The position numbers were made by a program, and so were the translations under genes. Below are positions 15,688 to 22,043 of a DNA stretch of 23,406 nt, in pieces. Origin of the DNA: a virus; IMG/VR virus record IMGVR_UViG_3300042884_000695, positions 1 through 23,406 of that record. The stretch is one strand, 5' to 3'. Below the pieces are notes generated by a model that saw nothing but the letters and a program-made list of their open reading frames with translations, was not told where the DNA came from and searched no databases. Each line of letters begins with the position of its first letter. Position 1 is the first letter of the stretch.

Positions 15688-16335
15688 TCAGAAGCCGGGG
15701 GGAAGGTGCTGGGAAGGCATGAGGCCCGCAGCGGCCTGGCCATGGATCGCGCCAGGCATGGGCTGGACGGGCGCTGGAGGGGCAACAGGCGTAGGCGCTT
15801 GGCCTTGTGCCGGGGGCTGGGCGTAACCCTGTGGGGCCTGCTGCTGATAGGCCGGTTGCGGTTGCTGAGGCTGTGCCTGATCGACAAAGCCAGCAGGCAT
15901 CGGCACGTGGGCTGGCCAACCCTGTGGAGCCGCCTGAGGCTGTGTTGGCTGTGGCGCTTGCGCGTAACCCTGGGGAGCCGCCTGTGGCTGTGCGTACTGA
16001 GGTTGCTGAGGCGCTTGTTGTTGGGGCGCTTGGGCATATCCCTGCGCAGCCTGTTGGCGTGCAAGGGCGCTATTTTGTGTCTCGGTCAAGGTCGAAACAC
16101 TGCCGGACAAGCACGGCTTCTTGTCGCCGGGATTAACTGGTTGCAGGTAAAGCCCAACGTCGAGCTTAATGCACGGCTGACCGTTGTAGTCCAACTCGTA
16201 TTGGCCTGCGTTAAACGCAGCATTTGCTTCTTGTAGCAATTCCCAAGAAAGCTCAAACTTGCCTTTGTAGTCAGGCTGGTTTGCAGCGCTCTTGCGATCA
16301 TTGACCCAAAAAGCGAGTCTGTTGCGGGAAGCCAT
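15688..16335 (-). CDS. Probable ssDNA-binding protein with Gln/Pro/Ala-rich tail
   Basis: This 215-residue protein lies between an annealing protein gene and a nuclease gene. Residues 1-85 form a small folded region: FWVNDRKSAANQPDYKGKFEL, a helix, then a CIKLDVGLYLQPVN strand. The 'W-x-N-x-k-x-x-x-x-x-PdY-x-G' start occurs in small phage proteins of recombination modules. An OB-type ssDNA-binding role is inferred from this and from context. Residues 90-215 are disordered and low in charge, with repeated QGYAQ and PQAAPQG units, much like the flexible tail of an SSB, but the end (HLPPGF) is not acidic. The tail carries a PQGWP...MPxG motif shared with the ERF protein. The start codon overlaps the ERF stop by one base (TGATG). 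Confidence 0.5.
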   Translation of the reverse strand: MASRNRLAFWVNDRKSAANQPDYKGKFELSWELLQEANAAFNAGQYELDYNGQPCIKLDVGLYLQPVNPGDKKPCLSGSVSTLTETQNSALARQQAAQGYAQAPQQQAPQQPQYAQPQAAPQGYAQAPQPTQPQAAPQGWPAHVPMPAGFVDQAQPQQPQPAYQQQAPQGYAQPPAQGQAPTPVAPPAPVQPMPGAIHGQAAAGLMPSQHLPPGF

Positions 16336-17063
16336 CAGGAAGGTTGCGAAAGGACGGGAAGAGGTTGGACGGGATTAACCATGCCAGGCGGCATGGTTGA
16401 AATGACTGGCCAACCCTGGGGTGTAGTGGCGTAGTTGGTCGCCATCGGCGGCTGTGGTTGGTAGCCGGTCGTCAACGGCTGCGAAAAGACTGCCTGAGGG
16501 TGTTGCACTTGCTGACCCGGCGCCGGCCAAGAGGCGGGAGCAGGCAGGCCAGGTAGTTGCGCTGCGGCGGGAGGATTGTTGCCATAGACAACCCCGTTGC
16601 CATCGTCTTCGTCTTTTTCAGAACAAAGAGCTAACAACGCATAAAGATTGAAGCGAACACCGTACCTGACATGCCCAGCTACCTTGTGCATGGTAGTCAG
16701 ATCGGTAACGGGAAAGTCTGAAAACAGCTCTTCGCTACCATCCTTGAAGCCGACAGTTGTACGTAAACGCCAAAACGGCTCTTCGTACACGAATTGCGAG
16801 TAAATCACAATTCCCTGGTCAAGCAGGGCCGGCTCAACTGCGCGAAGCAGTTTTGGTAGGCCGGTGTACTCTGATTTTAGATAAGTGTTTTTTTGATCCC
16901 AGCTAAGATCGCCAAAGTCTGCCTTGGCAGCGGCGATTGCTTCAAGCAGGGAGGGTCTAGGAGGCGCAATGAGCGGGATTGGTGCAATGGGTTGCGCCAT
17001 TGGTGGCGGCGCTTGCGTTGGCGGTGCTACCGCTTGCGGTGGAGCTGTTGAGGTTCGTGTCAT
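16335..17063 (-). CDS. erf: ERF-family single-strand annealing protein
   Basis: This 242-residue protein has a Pro/Ala-rich N-terminal leader (1-35), then an ERF-type core at residues 38-150: LLEAIAAAKADFG, a YLKSEYTGLPKLLRAVEPALLDQGI segment, the VYEEPFWRLRTTVGFKDGSEE strands and a VRYGVRFNLYALLAL end. ERF proteins bind single strands and pair homologous DNA in phage recombination. The acidic DEDDGNG follows, and residues 160-242 are a flexible Pro/Gln-rich tail that includes a PQGWP motif also found in the next protein. It is the first gene after a 41-bp repeat that carries a promoter. The annealing family call is confident; ERF is favoured over RecT by the core pattern. Confidence 0.72.
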   Translation of the reverse strand: MTRTSTAPPQAVAPPTQAPPPMAQPIAPIPLIAPPRPSLLEAIAAAKADFGDLSWDQKNTYLKSEYTGLPKLLRAVEPALLDQGIVIYSQFVYEEPFWRLRTTVGFKDGSEELFSDFPVTDLTTMHKVAGHVRYGVRFNLYALLALCSEKDEDDGNGVVYGNNPPAAAQLPGLPAPASWPAPGQQVQHPQAVFSQPLTTGYQPQPPMATNYATTPQGWPVISTMPPGMVNPVQPLPVLSQPS

Positions 17064-17077
17064 GAGGAAGCGTGTGA

Positions 17078-17118
17078 ACTAAAAGAGTGTAGCATGAAGC
17101 AGGGCAAGTTAGCCAAGC
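17078..17118 (-). repeat. 41-bp repeat, copy 1, with promoter upstream of erf
   Basis: The copy matches 17512-17552 at 37 of 41 positions. On the minus strand it reads from the final Gly-stop codons of the upstream gene (GGCTAA) to the extended -10 box TGCTACACT (17094-17086) and on to CTTTTAGT. It probably gives the recombination genes their own promoter. A -35-like TTGGCT lies 19 bases upstream. Confidence 0.7.
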
Positions 17119-17486
17119 TGCTCAAGGCCAGCCACATATAAGGCCAAAGAAATTTCAGATCCGGCTTGCGGTAGGTCAGGCGCTAACGGCTTCAAAGCGT
17201 AATTGCAAAGAAAGTCAACATCGCTAGGCCAATGATCGCCATTTTCGTCGCAGCGATCTTCGTCCAGCTCGCCTTCGGGATGCTTAACGTCAACCTGCGC
17301 AGCTTTGTGACTAACAGTAAACGCAAAAACGTCGCCTACGTCTTCCGACCATTCGCCTTCTTGCAAATGCTCTTGGATTACGTCCTTGGCTTCCAAGTCG
17401 CGCTCTTCAGTGGTTGCGTAAAACGTTAAGCCGTTGTAAGGGCAGGAAAGCCCAAAAATGTGATCCTTGTCTGGAGAGGTTTTCAT
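17109..17486 (-). CDS. Acidic protein of unknown function
   Basis: This 125-residue protein lies between two copies of the 41-bp repeat. I do not recognise it. It is strongly acidic (27 Asp/Glu against 8 Lys/Arg by my count), with clusters such as EGELDEDRCDENGD, and no membrane segment. A short N-terminal CPYNGLTFYA strand and a helical DVIQEHLQEGEW segment are visible. High negative charge and small size are also features of DNA-mimic anti-restriction proteins, but that is only a possibility. The leader contains a GAAAAA/TTTTTC hairpin next to the start codon. It has its own promoter and is probably expressed with the replication genes. Confidence 0.62.
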   Translation of the reverse strand: MKTSPDKDHIFGLSCPYNGLTFYATTEERDLEAKDVIQEHLQEGEWSEDVGDVFAFTVSHKAAQVDVKHPEGELDEDRCDENGDHWPSDVDFLCNYALKPLAPDLPQAGSEISLALYVAGLEQLG

Positions 17487-17511
17487 GGAAAGAAAAAGTT
17501 TTTTCTGTTGG

Positions 17512-17552
17512 ACTAAAAGAGTGTAGCATGAAGCGGAGCAAATTAGCCAGGC
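17512..17552 (-). repeat. 41-bp repeat, copy 2, with promoter
   Basis: This is the partner of the 17078-17118 copy. It carries the same gene end (GGCTAA), the same extended -10 box TGCTACACT (17528-17520) and the same CTTTTAGT start region. It drives the acidic-protein gene that starts at 17486. Four mismatches are spread over the upstream half, while the -10 box and its surroundings are identical in both copies. Confidence 0.7.
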
Positions 17553-18037
17553 GGTAAAGGTTCAAGAGCAGCAGGCAACCTCTCCGCAACTTTGCGAAGA
17601 ATAGCCAGAGGCGTAATTCGCATCAAAAGCCGAGTCTCCCAATTTTCTTCGAGTACAGCTATAATGCCTTGAACTGCGCCAATCATGCCATCTTTCGTTC
17701 CTTGAATGTATGCTGCCTCAGGGTCTGGCTTTTTGTTATTAACAAAGCCCATAAGCGCGTATCTGAGCTTGTCGGCTTCGTGCTGCTCCCCCCAGCTAGG
17801 CGGCGCCTTTTCAGTTCCCGCAGTGTACTTAAGTGCGGCAAGCTCAGCGATAAGGCGTCGCGGTCCACCTTCTTTCACAGTTGGCGCAATGTAGCCACCA
17901 GCACCACCGACGCCAGTGCCTACAGGCATGTTGTCAATGATCTTACGGAAGCGAAGCATGTAATCCATGCCTGGGTTTTCCAGGTGAACAAGCATCAAGC
18001 GATAAATAAAATCCAGGTGTTCTTTGTCAGTGGTCAT
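17543..18037 (-). CDS. Protein of unknown function
   Basis: This 164-residue protein starts at ATG 18037. A GTG at 18058 would add seven residues, but the ATG gives a cleaner N-terminus (MTTDKEHLDFIYRLML). I recognise no family. The sequence is mainly helical, with a glycine-rich loop (GTGVGGAGGY) near residue 43, a central GGPRRLIAELAALKY helix and a C-terminal Leu-rich helix. It lies directly downstream of the primase-helicase gene and ends inside the 41-bp repeat. It may be a replication accessory protein, from context only. Its leader shares TCCAACAGAAAA with the next gene's leader, so the two could be regulated alike. Confidence 0.62.
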   Translation of the reverse strand: MTTDKEHLDFIYRLMLVHLENPGMDYMLRFRKIIDNMPVGTGVGGAGGYIAPTVKEGGPRRLIAELAALKYTAGTEKAPPSWGEQHEADKLRYALMGFVNNKKPDPEAAYIQGTKDGMIGAVQGIIAVLEENWETRLLMRITPLAILRKVAERLPAALEPLPPG

Positions 18038-18095
18038 GGCACGTTTTCTGTTGGACACCTAAGCATTGCACGTTGACCCTTTCTTGTCAAGCCCC

Positions 18096-20543
18096 TTAAT
18101 CCGGGAACCTCCCAAGCGCTACAAAAGTTTGCGTTTTGCCTTTGACACGCCACTCGCCAAGCTCCATCGAAACCAGTTGATCCATTGCAGCCTTGACCTC
18201 AGACACCTTCATGTCTTTACGATGCTTAATCGGAACACAGCTCGAAAAGAAGCGCGATGCAGTAACGCCATCGTTCGCTTTTGCAAAGTTATGTATCCTT
18301 CTGTTAATATCGAAAGCGCCATGGCGTTGCATCTGCGATTCTTGCTGCTCCACAATCGCGTAACTTTGTAACAAGTCAACCAAGATCACTGACCTAGCTA
18401 AAGTGTTTTTGGAAAGAAACAGCTCATCTACACCCTCTTCGCCGGCAGCAACGCGGCATAGGTGCATGGCAAGCGCAACTTGCAGAACATAGCCGAGCCT
18501 TTTGCCTAGCACAGCTCTTTGAGATTCGAGCGCTACCATTTTTGACTTGTCGTAAGTGTCGCGTGATAACAGAACAAACAAATCAACCGCTTCCTTTTCA
18601 AGTCTTAAAACAAGCGGCGCTACCTCCATGCAGCGCAAATAAAAGTTCTCTAGGCATTGCTCAGCCATGTGTACTGCCATCAACTCTTCCGGCGAGCGAA
18701 AAAAGTTAGGCTCTACATAATCGTCAATCAATGGGACCATCAAACACCGAGCAAACAAGCCAGCATCATCGCCTTCTTCGACCATCTTGCGAAATACGCC
18801 AGGCTGAACGCCGCCAAGCAACGCATTCTGGACCTTGCCTTCGACCGGCTTTGCTCTGCGACCAACACGAAGCGATGGATCAACGATGCCATCAAATAAG
18901 CAAAGGAATGTTTCCTTGCCCTTGCCTTTGCCATGGGCTTTGTATTCATCAAAGTTGCCAAGAATGGACTTAATCTCTTCAGAATAAATGAAAGTCCCAA
19001 GACCAACGCTATGGTTGTCGCCTAAAATCCTGCCAAACTCTTCGGTCGAAAAGTTTGTAAGACATGTCATAAATGGCCTGGGTTCTTCTGGGCGAACGTT
19101 TTTAGCCATGCCACCATACCTAGCGTCGTAAGCGGCTTGAGCATTGTCGCTCAAGAATTTGTAATGATTGTGTATAGGTTTCAGGCGAGAATAGCAAAGG
19201 TGCTGCATTATTGGACTCTTGCCACTGCCGGAAGGGCCAGACAAAAGCAGCCAGATTACTGGTTGCTTAACAAACAAGCCATCACCTGCATCAACTCGAT
19301 GGCCCGCCTTGAGCACGCCGGCAGCGGCGGTGAGCACAACAGATACAGCCGTCAGCGGATCGCAGGCGAGGTTGGCTGTTATCGTTTCAACAGCATTGCA
19401 AATCGACTCCGGCAAGTAGTCAGCTAGCTTAACTGCCTTGCGCTTGTCTGCTATGCCTTGCCTTGCAGCAATGGCGGCACTAGCGCCCAGGGCTTCACTT
19501 TCTACCTGCCGGTCGTCTTCGAGCGAATCCCAAATCCTGCGCACGTCAAACGCCGAAGCATTATGAGCGCTAGCAATATCCGCTACACCGGTCTGAATGT
19601 CAGCGCTAGAACCTGGACCGGTTTCGTAAAACTCCTGTAGGGCTTTCTTGATTGCGCCATAACTAACGCGATTAAGGTCAGGCAGCTTTGCTCCTGATGC
19701 CCCCTTTATCGCAACTGCTATTAAAGAGCTGAGTTGTTCTGGTGGCATATCATCAACGCTTCCGCCGTCTGGCACTTCATAGATTGACTCAGCAGGAATA
19801 ACCCGTAAGTCAATCTCAGCCAGCTTGGCAGCGGCCAGGTTCCTGGCGCCCATCTTTCTGCCGGCAACATCATTGTCAATGATCGAATAGACGGTCTTAA
19901 TCCCAACCGCAGCAAGCCCAGCATACCTGGCTCTACAACTTGTTTCGTCTCGCTGGTGGCCAGGGTGTGTAATTGCAGCGATCCCGTTAGCGCGTAAAAT
20001 CTCAACGCATTTTTCCCCTTCTACCTCTAGCGCTGACGTACTGCTGCCTGGGTCCAGTGATCCATAAAAAGGCCAGGTTTCAGGTCCAGCGCCTGTATTC
20101 CAGCGCCCATTAAACAAGAATTGTGGCTCAAATCTCTTCTTCTTACCGCCTTCATAATCATAGCGAATTGTACGCAAGTCTTCCCTGTATTGATACGTTG
20201 TCGTCAGGCAATGTCCTTCCTTGTCTACTGCCGGCACGGGGACTGTGGCTGGCTGTGGCTGGCAGGCTGGCAGCACATGGCCACTGGCGTTCTCCTGCTC
20301 GACGTGGATCACGAATATGGCCGCATCACGGCTGTCATCCCTGGACTCTCCAGTGTAGGCCCATTGGCGGTTGGCGGCGTCGGTCAGTACCTGGCCCTTC
20401 CTTAGCCGCTGTGGGGGCCCCAGGCTCTTGCCGTGATGGCAAACAACCATCCCACCATCTTGCCTGACGCGACAATCGCCGTCCTTTGTTCGACCGCAGA
20501 TCGGGCAGGGGTTACGCTCGCTGGACTGGTTCCAACGCTCCAT
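18096..20543 (-). CDS. Primase-helicase: zinc finger, TOPRIM and DUF3987-type ATPase
   Basis: This 815-residue protein is the first gene of the minus-strand operon. Residues 13-36 hold a zinc-binding set (CPIC, Cys24, CHH). Residues 171-265 form a TOPRIM-like domain: VEGEK (Glu175) and IIDNDVAG (Asp223, Asp225), as in phage primases. Residues 375-610 form a P-loop ATPase of DUF3987 type with Walker A GPSGSGKS (436-443), a TFIYSEEI Walker B-like strand and a GLFARCLMVP arm. The C-terminal 50 residues look like a winged helix. Zinc finger plus TOPRIM suggests primer synthesis or initiation, and the ATPase suggests DNA unwinding; the pairing is common in phage replisomes. A good AGGA lies nine bases before the ATG. 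No DNA polymerase gene is seen in the window. Confidence 0.78.
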   Translation of the reverse strand: MERWNQSSERNPCPICGRTKDGDCRVRQDGGMVVCHHGKSLGPPQRLRKGQVLTDAANRQWAYTGESRDDSRDAAIFVIHVEQENASGHVLPACQPQPATVPVPAVDKEGHCLTTTYQYREDLRTIRYDYEGGKKKRFEPQFLFNGRWNTGAGPETWPFYGSLDPGSSTSALEVEGEKCVEILRANGIAAITHPGHQRDETSCRARYAGLAAVGIKTVYSIIDNDVAGRKMGARNLAAAKLAEIDLRVIPAESIYEVPDGGSVDDMPPEQLSSLIAVAIKGASGAKLPDLNRVSYGAIKKALQEFYETGPGSSADIQTGVADIASAHNASAFDVRRIWDSLEDDRQVESEALGASAAIAARQGIADKRKAVKLADYLPESICNAVETITANLACDPLTAVSVVLTAAAGVLKAGHRVDAGDGLFVKQPVIWLLLSGPSGSGKSPIMQHLCYSRLKPIHNHYKFLSDNAQAAYDARYGGMAKNVRPEEPRPFMTCLTNFSTEEFGRILGDNHSVGLGTFIYSEEIKSILGNFDEYKAHGKGKGKETFLCLFDGIVDPSLRVGRRAKPVEGKVQNALLGGVQPGVFRKMVEEGDDAGLFARCLMVPLIDDYVEPNFFRSPEELMAVHMAEQCLENFYLRCMEVAPLVLRLEKEAVDLFVLLSRDTYDKSKMVALESQRAVLGKRLGYVLQVALAMHLCRVAAGEEGVDELFLSKNTLARSVILVDLLQSYAIVEQQESQMQRHGAFDINRRIHNFAKANDGVTASRFFSSCVPIKHRKDMKVSEVKAAMDQLVSMELGEWRVKGKTQTFVALGRFPD

Positions 20544-20551
20544 GCTAAAAT
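20543..20551 (+). promoter_or_regulatory. Extended -10 box TGCTAAAAT (plus strand, antisense to primase start)
   Basis: TAAAAT is preceded by TGC, and a -35-like TGGACT lies 18 bases upstream (20522-20527). A transcript would start near 20558 and reach the terminator at 20607-20613. The box begins at the primase-helicase start codon on the opposite strand. Confidence 0.4.
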
Positions 20552-20557
20552 TTCCTG

Positions 20558-20613
20558 GTTAGTGAGTTCTAAAGGGGTCGGAATTGCTTGGCGGCGTTCC
20601 GACCCCTTTTTTT
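20558..20613 (+). ncRNA. Candidate short RNA ending at the divergent-region terminator
   Basis: A plus-strand transcript from the box above would be about 56 bases, most of it the strong hairpin described for 20571-20613. It is close to the primase-helicase ribosome-binding site, and its first bases overlap that leader in antisense. No protein is encoded. Its existence is an inference from one promoter-like box and one terminator. Confidence 0.25.
20571..20613 (+). terminator. Strong intrinsic terminator in the divergent control region
   Basis: AAAGGGGTCGGAA (20571-20583) pairs perfectly with TTCCGACCCCTTT (20597-20609) around a 13-base loop, and the T run continues to 20613. On the plus strand it is a textbook terminator. 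On the minus strand it lacks a T-tract and would be a stable hairpin in the primase-helicase leader. It shields the downstream plus operon from antisense read-through or ends a short RNA. Confidence 0.7.
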
Positions 20614-20640
20614 GCGCCGCCTTGGTACGGCATGGTTCAG

Positions 20641-20649
20641 ATTATGGCA
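20641..20649 (-). promoter_or_regulatory. Possible promoter for the primase-helicase operon
   Basis: On the minus strand the extended -10 box TGCCATAAT (20649-20641) lies about 100 bases upstream of the primase-helicase ATG. No clear -35 box is seen. The leader would contain the 20571-20609 hairpin and the AGGA ribosome-binding site. Confidence 0.35.
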
Positions 20650-20773
20650 CACTCCCGCGCCAAGCCGTAGAATGGACAAGCATCGTAACAGGAACACCAT
20701 GATTGGCCTTAACAGGCTTGCCATTTACGCCAGAGCATGGTAGGGTTCGGTGGTAAACACGCTCAAGCGCACC

Positions 20774-21070
20774 ATGAAACGGTTTAATTTGAACGACAAC
20801 GTTAAGGTGAAGCTCACGGAAAGGGGGAAAGCAATTTTGGACATGAAGCTCGCAGAAAGAGTGCGACGCTGGAACTGTGAAAATCGGTGCCCTTACCAGT
20901 CAAGGCCAACAGATGCTAGCGGATACATTGAGTTTCGAATGTGGGAGTTAATGCACGTGTTTGGTGTAAATGTTTATAATGGTTGCCAGCCGCCGTTTGA
21001 TATGGTAATCCTCATTGACGACAAGCATCTTAAAGATGACGGATCTTGGAAAGCAAAAATTGCTCCCTGA
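20774..21070 (+). CDS. Phage protein of unknown function
   Basis: This 98-residue protein starts at ATG 20774; an in-frame GTG at 20750 (AGGG four bases before it) would add eight residues. The opening FNLNDNVKVKLTERGKAIL is a pattern I recognise from many small phage proteins of unknown role, starting with 'lnDyV-x-VkLTe-x-G-x-x-il'. Four Cys residues and a REFRMWELMHVFG helix follow, then a short VILIDDK strand. It is the first gene of the plus-strand operon that diverges from the replication genes, so it is probably expressed early. A possible -10 box TGGTAGGGT with TTGCCA 16 bases upstream lies at 20719-20746. Confidence 0.62.
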   Translation: MKRFNLNDNVKVKLTERGKAILDMKLAERVRRWNCENRCPYQSRPTDASGYIEFRMWELMHVFGVNVYNGCQPPFDMVILIDDKHLKDDGSWKAKIAP

Positions 21071-21227
21071 CCCCATGATTGGTCGCCTTGCTGACTGGGA
21101 CGCCCTTGAAAAAAGCGGCAGAATAATCCCGCCGCCTGGCAGGGATGAGGCAGTAGCAGCTACAGTAGCGAGAACGGCAGCCAAAAAGGCAGCCGAATCC
21201 GCAGCCAAACTACCAAAAGGCAAATGA
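21036..21227 (+). CDS. Small basic protein of unknown function
   Basis: The protein has 63 residues if started at ATG 21036; ATG 21015 and ATG 21075 are alternatives. It overlaps the end of the preceding gene and its stop overlaps the next ATG (ATGA). MTDLGKQKLLPDPMIGRLADW forms the likely folded start, followed by a Pro-rich turn and an alanine/lysine helix (AAKKAAESAAKLPKGK). It could bind nucleic acid through the basic tail, which is a guess. Its reading frame is real by position: the two overlaps keep the operon continuous. Confidence 0.45.
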   Translation: MTDLGKQKLLPDPMIGRLADWDALEKSGRIIPPPGRDEAVAATVARTAAKKAAESAAKLPKGK

Positions 21228-21682
21228 GCGATTCTGAGGTCATTGATCAAGAGGTCTGGATCATTCCAGGCGATCCAAGCAACATGGCACCATTGCCGGC
21301 GATTTTCAGGCTTGGCCAAATTGCTCTTTACGACCGCAAGCAGCAAGTCTTTGGCAAGTTTTCTGGATACTCCGCTGGGGTAGCGCGTTATGCCACCTTT
21401 GAAGAGTGCCGCACCGCTATGCTTACAGAACGTTCAGGGCTTCTTGAAGAGCTGAACGCAACATGCCGCGAACTAGCGGCATCCATCGAGCACACACGCA
21501 CCATCCCAACCGCCACTTTCCCAAATGTCCAGCGAGAAGTACGAGAAGAGCAACAAGGGCAAGAAAAAGCCCAAGCCGAAGAAAAAGTCCCCGATGCCGG
21601 CGAAAAAGTAAAACCCGCGCTTACTCAGCCGCCGTCGCGCAAGACTGGCGGCAAAGTCGATCCCAAAACCCCCATCGTTTAA
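21224..21682 (+). CDS. Unknown protein with disordered charged tail
   Basis: This 152-residue protein has an ATGA overlap with the preceding gene, and AAGG four bases before it. The first 90 residues are probably folded (EVWIIPGDPSN, IFRLGQIALYD, then a Leu-rich LLEELNATCRELAASIEH helix). The last 60 are charged and disordered (EEQQGQEKAQAEEKV, then a basic end). No family is recognised. The order of early small genes, with folded heads and charged tails, is common near phage replication loci. Confidence 0.58.
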   Translation: MSDSEVIDQEVWIIPGDPSNMAPLPAIFRLGQIALYDRKQQVFGKFSGYSAGVARYATFEECRTAMLTERSGLLEELNATCRELAASIEHTRTIPTATFPNVQREVREEQQGQEKAQAEEKVPDAGEKVKPALTQPPSRKTGGKVDPKTPIV

Positions 21683-21688
21683 TCAATC

Positions 21689-21955
21689 ATGCCCAAAGCA
21701 CAGATTCGAGACGCGCACTTACCGTCTCCAGAAGTTTGCGACTGGTTGCTTTCCCTTGAGTGGGCGGAACAAAATGGCATCCACCTGGAGACGCCTGACT
21801 TTAAAGGCATCAGAGAGGACTCCTGTTATGCACGCACCGCGATTGGCGCCGATGAATGTATCGAGCTTCTGCTACCGGTAGAAGCTCTGGAGTGTCTTGA
21901 AAAAGATGCGCAGGCCAGAATAGCGCACGCTCATTTTGAGCTACCATACGGTTAA
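21689..21955 (+). CDS. Small unknown protein
   Basis: This 88-residue acidic protein starts six bases after the previous stop. It opens with MPKAQIRDAHLPSPEVCDWLLS and contains an EDSCYARTAIGADECIEL segment and a final Glu-rich helix, with no membrane segment. It shows no clear DNA-binding motif and belongs to no family I know. It is the last gene before a strong terminator, so it closes the first plus-strand transcript of the control region. Confidence 0.55.
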   Translation: MPKAQIRDAHLPSPEVCDWLLSLEWAEQNGIHLETPDFKGIREDSCYARTAIGADECIELLLPVEALECLEKDAQARIAHAHFELPYG

Positions 21956-21980
21956 GGCCAGGCGCTAAGCACCCATTTTA

Positions 21981-22009
21981 GGGCGAGCGTCACAAGCTCG
22001 CCCTTTTTT
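21981..22009 (+). terminator. Intrinsic terminator after the early plus-strand genes
   Basis: GGGCGAGC (21981-21988) and GCTCGCCC (21996-22003) form a perfect 8-bp stem with a 7-base loop, followed by six T (22004-22009). It lies 26 bases after the preceding stop. This is the clearest terminator in the window, and a promoter box follows it at once. Confidence 0.85.
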
Positions 22010-22010
22010 G

Positions 22011-22019
22011 TGCTAAGAT
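22011..22019 (+). promoter_or_regulatory. Extended -10 promoter box TGCTAAGAT
   Basis: TAAGAT preceded by TGC lies two bases after the terminator T-run and 24 bases before the next ATG. No -35 box is possible in the hairpin arm, which is normal for extended -10 promoters. It would start transcription anew for the 22044 gene. Confidence 0.5.
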
Positions 22020-22043
22020 ACCAAGGCCCACACAACAAGCGCA

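Noticed and set aside
15683-15919. N-terminal extension of the nuclease frame by 79 residues
   Set aside because: It lies fully over the ssDNA-binding-like gene, has odd composition (Arg, Pro and Ala-rich), and the family start motif lies just after ATG 15682.
15664-16236. Plus-strand frame opposite the Gln/Pro-rich tail
   Set aside because: It is the complement of a low-complexity coding region and has Leu/Arg-rich nonsense sequence.
10449-21972. Shared GCCAGGCGCTA(A/G)GC at about 10451 and 21958 as a possible repeat or attachment site
   Set aside because: Only two close copies of about 15 bases, with no matching context; similar GC-rich words are common here, so chance is likely.
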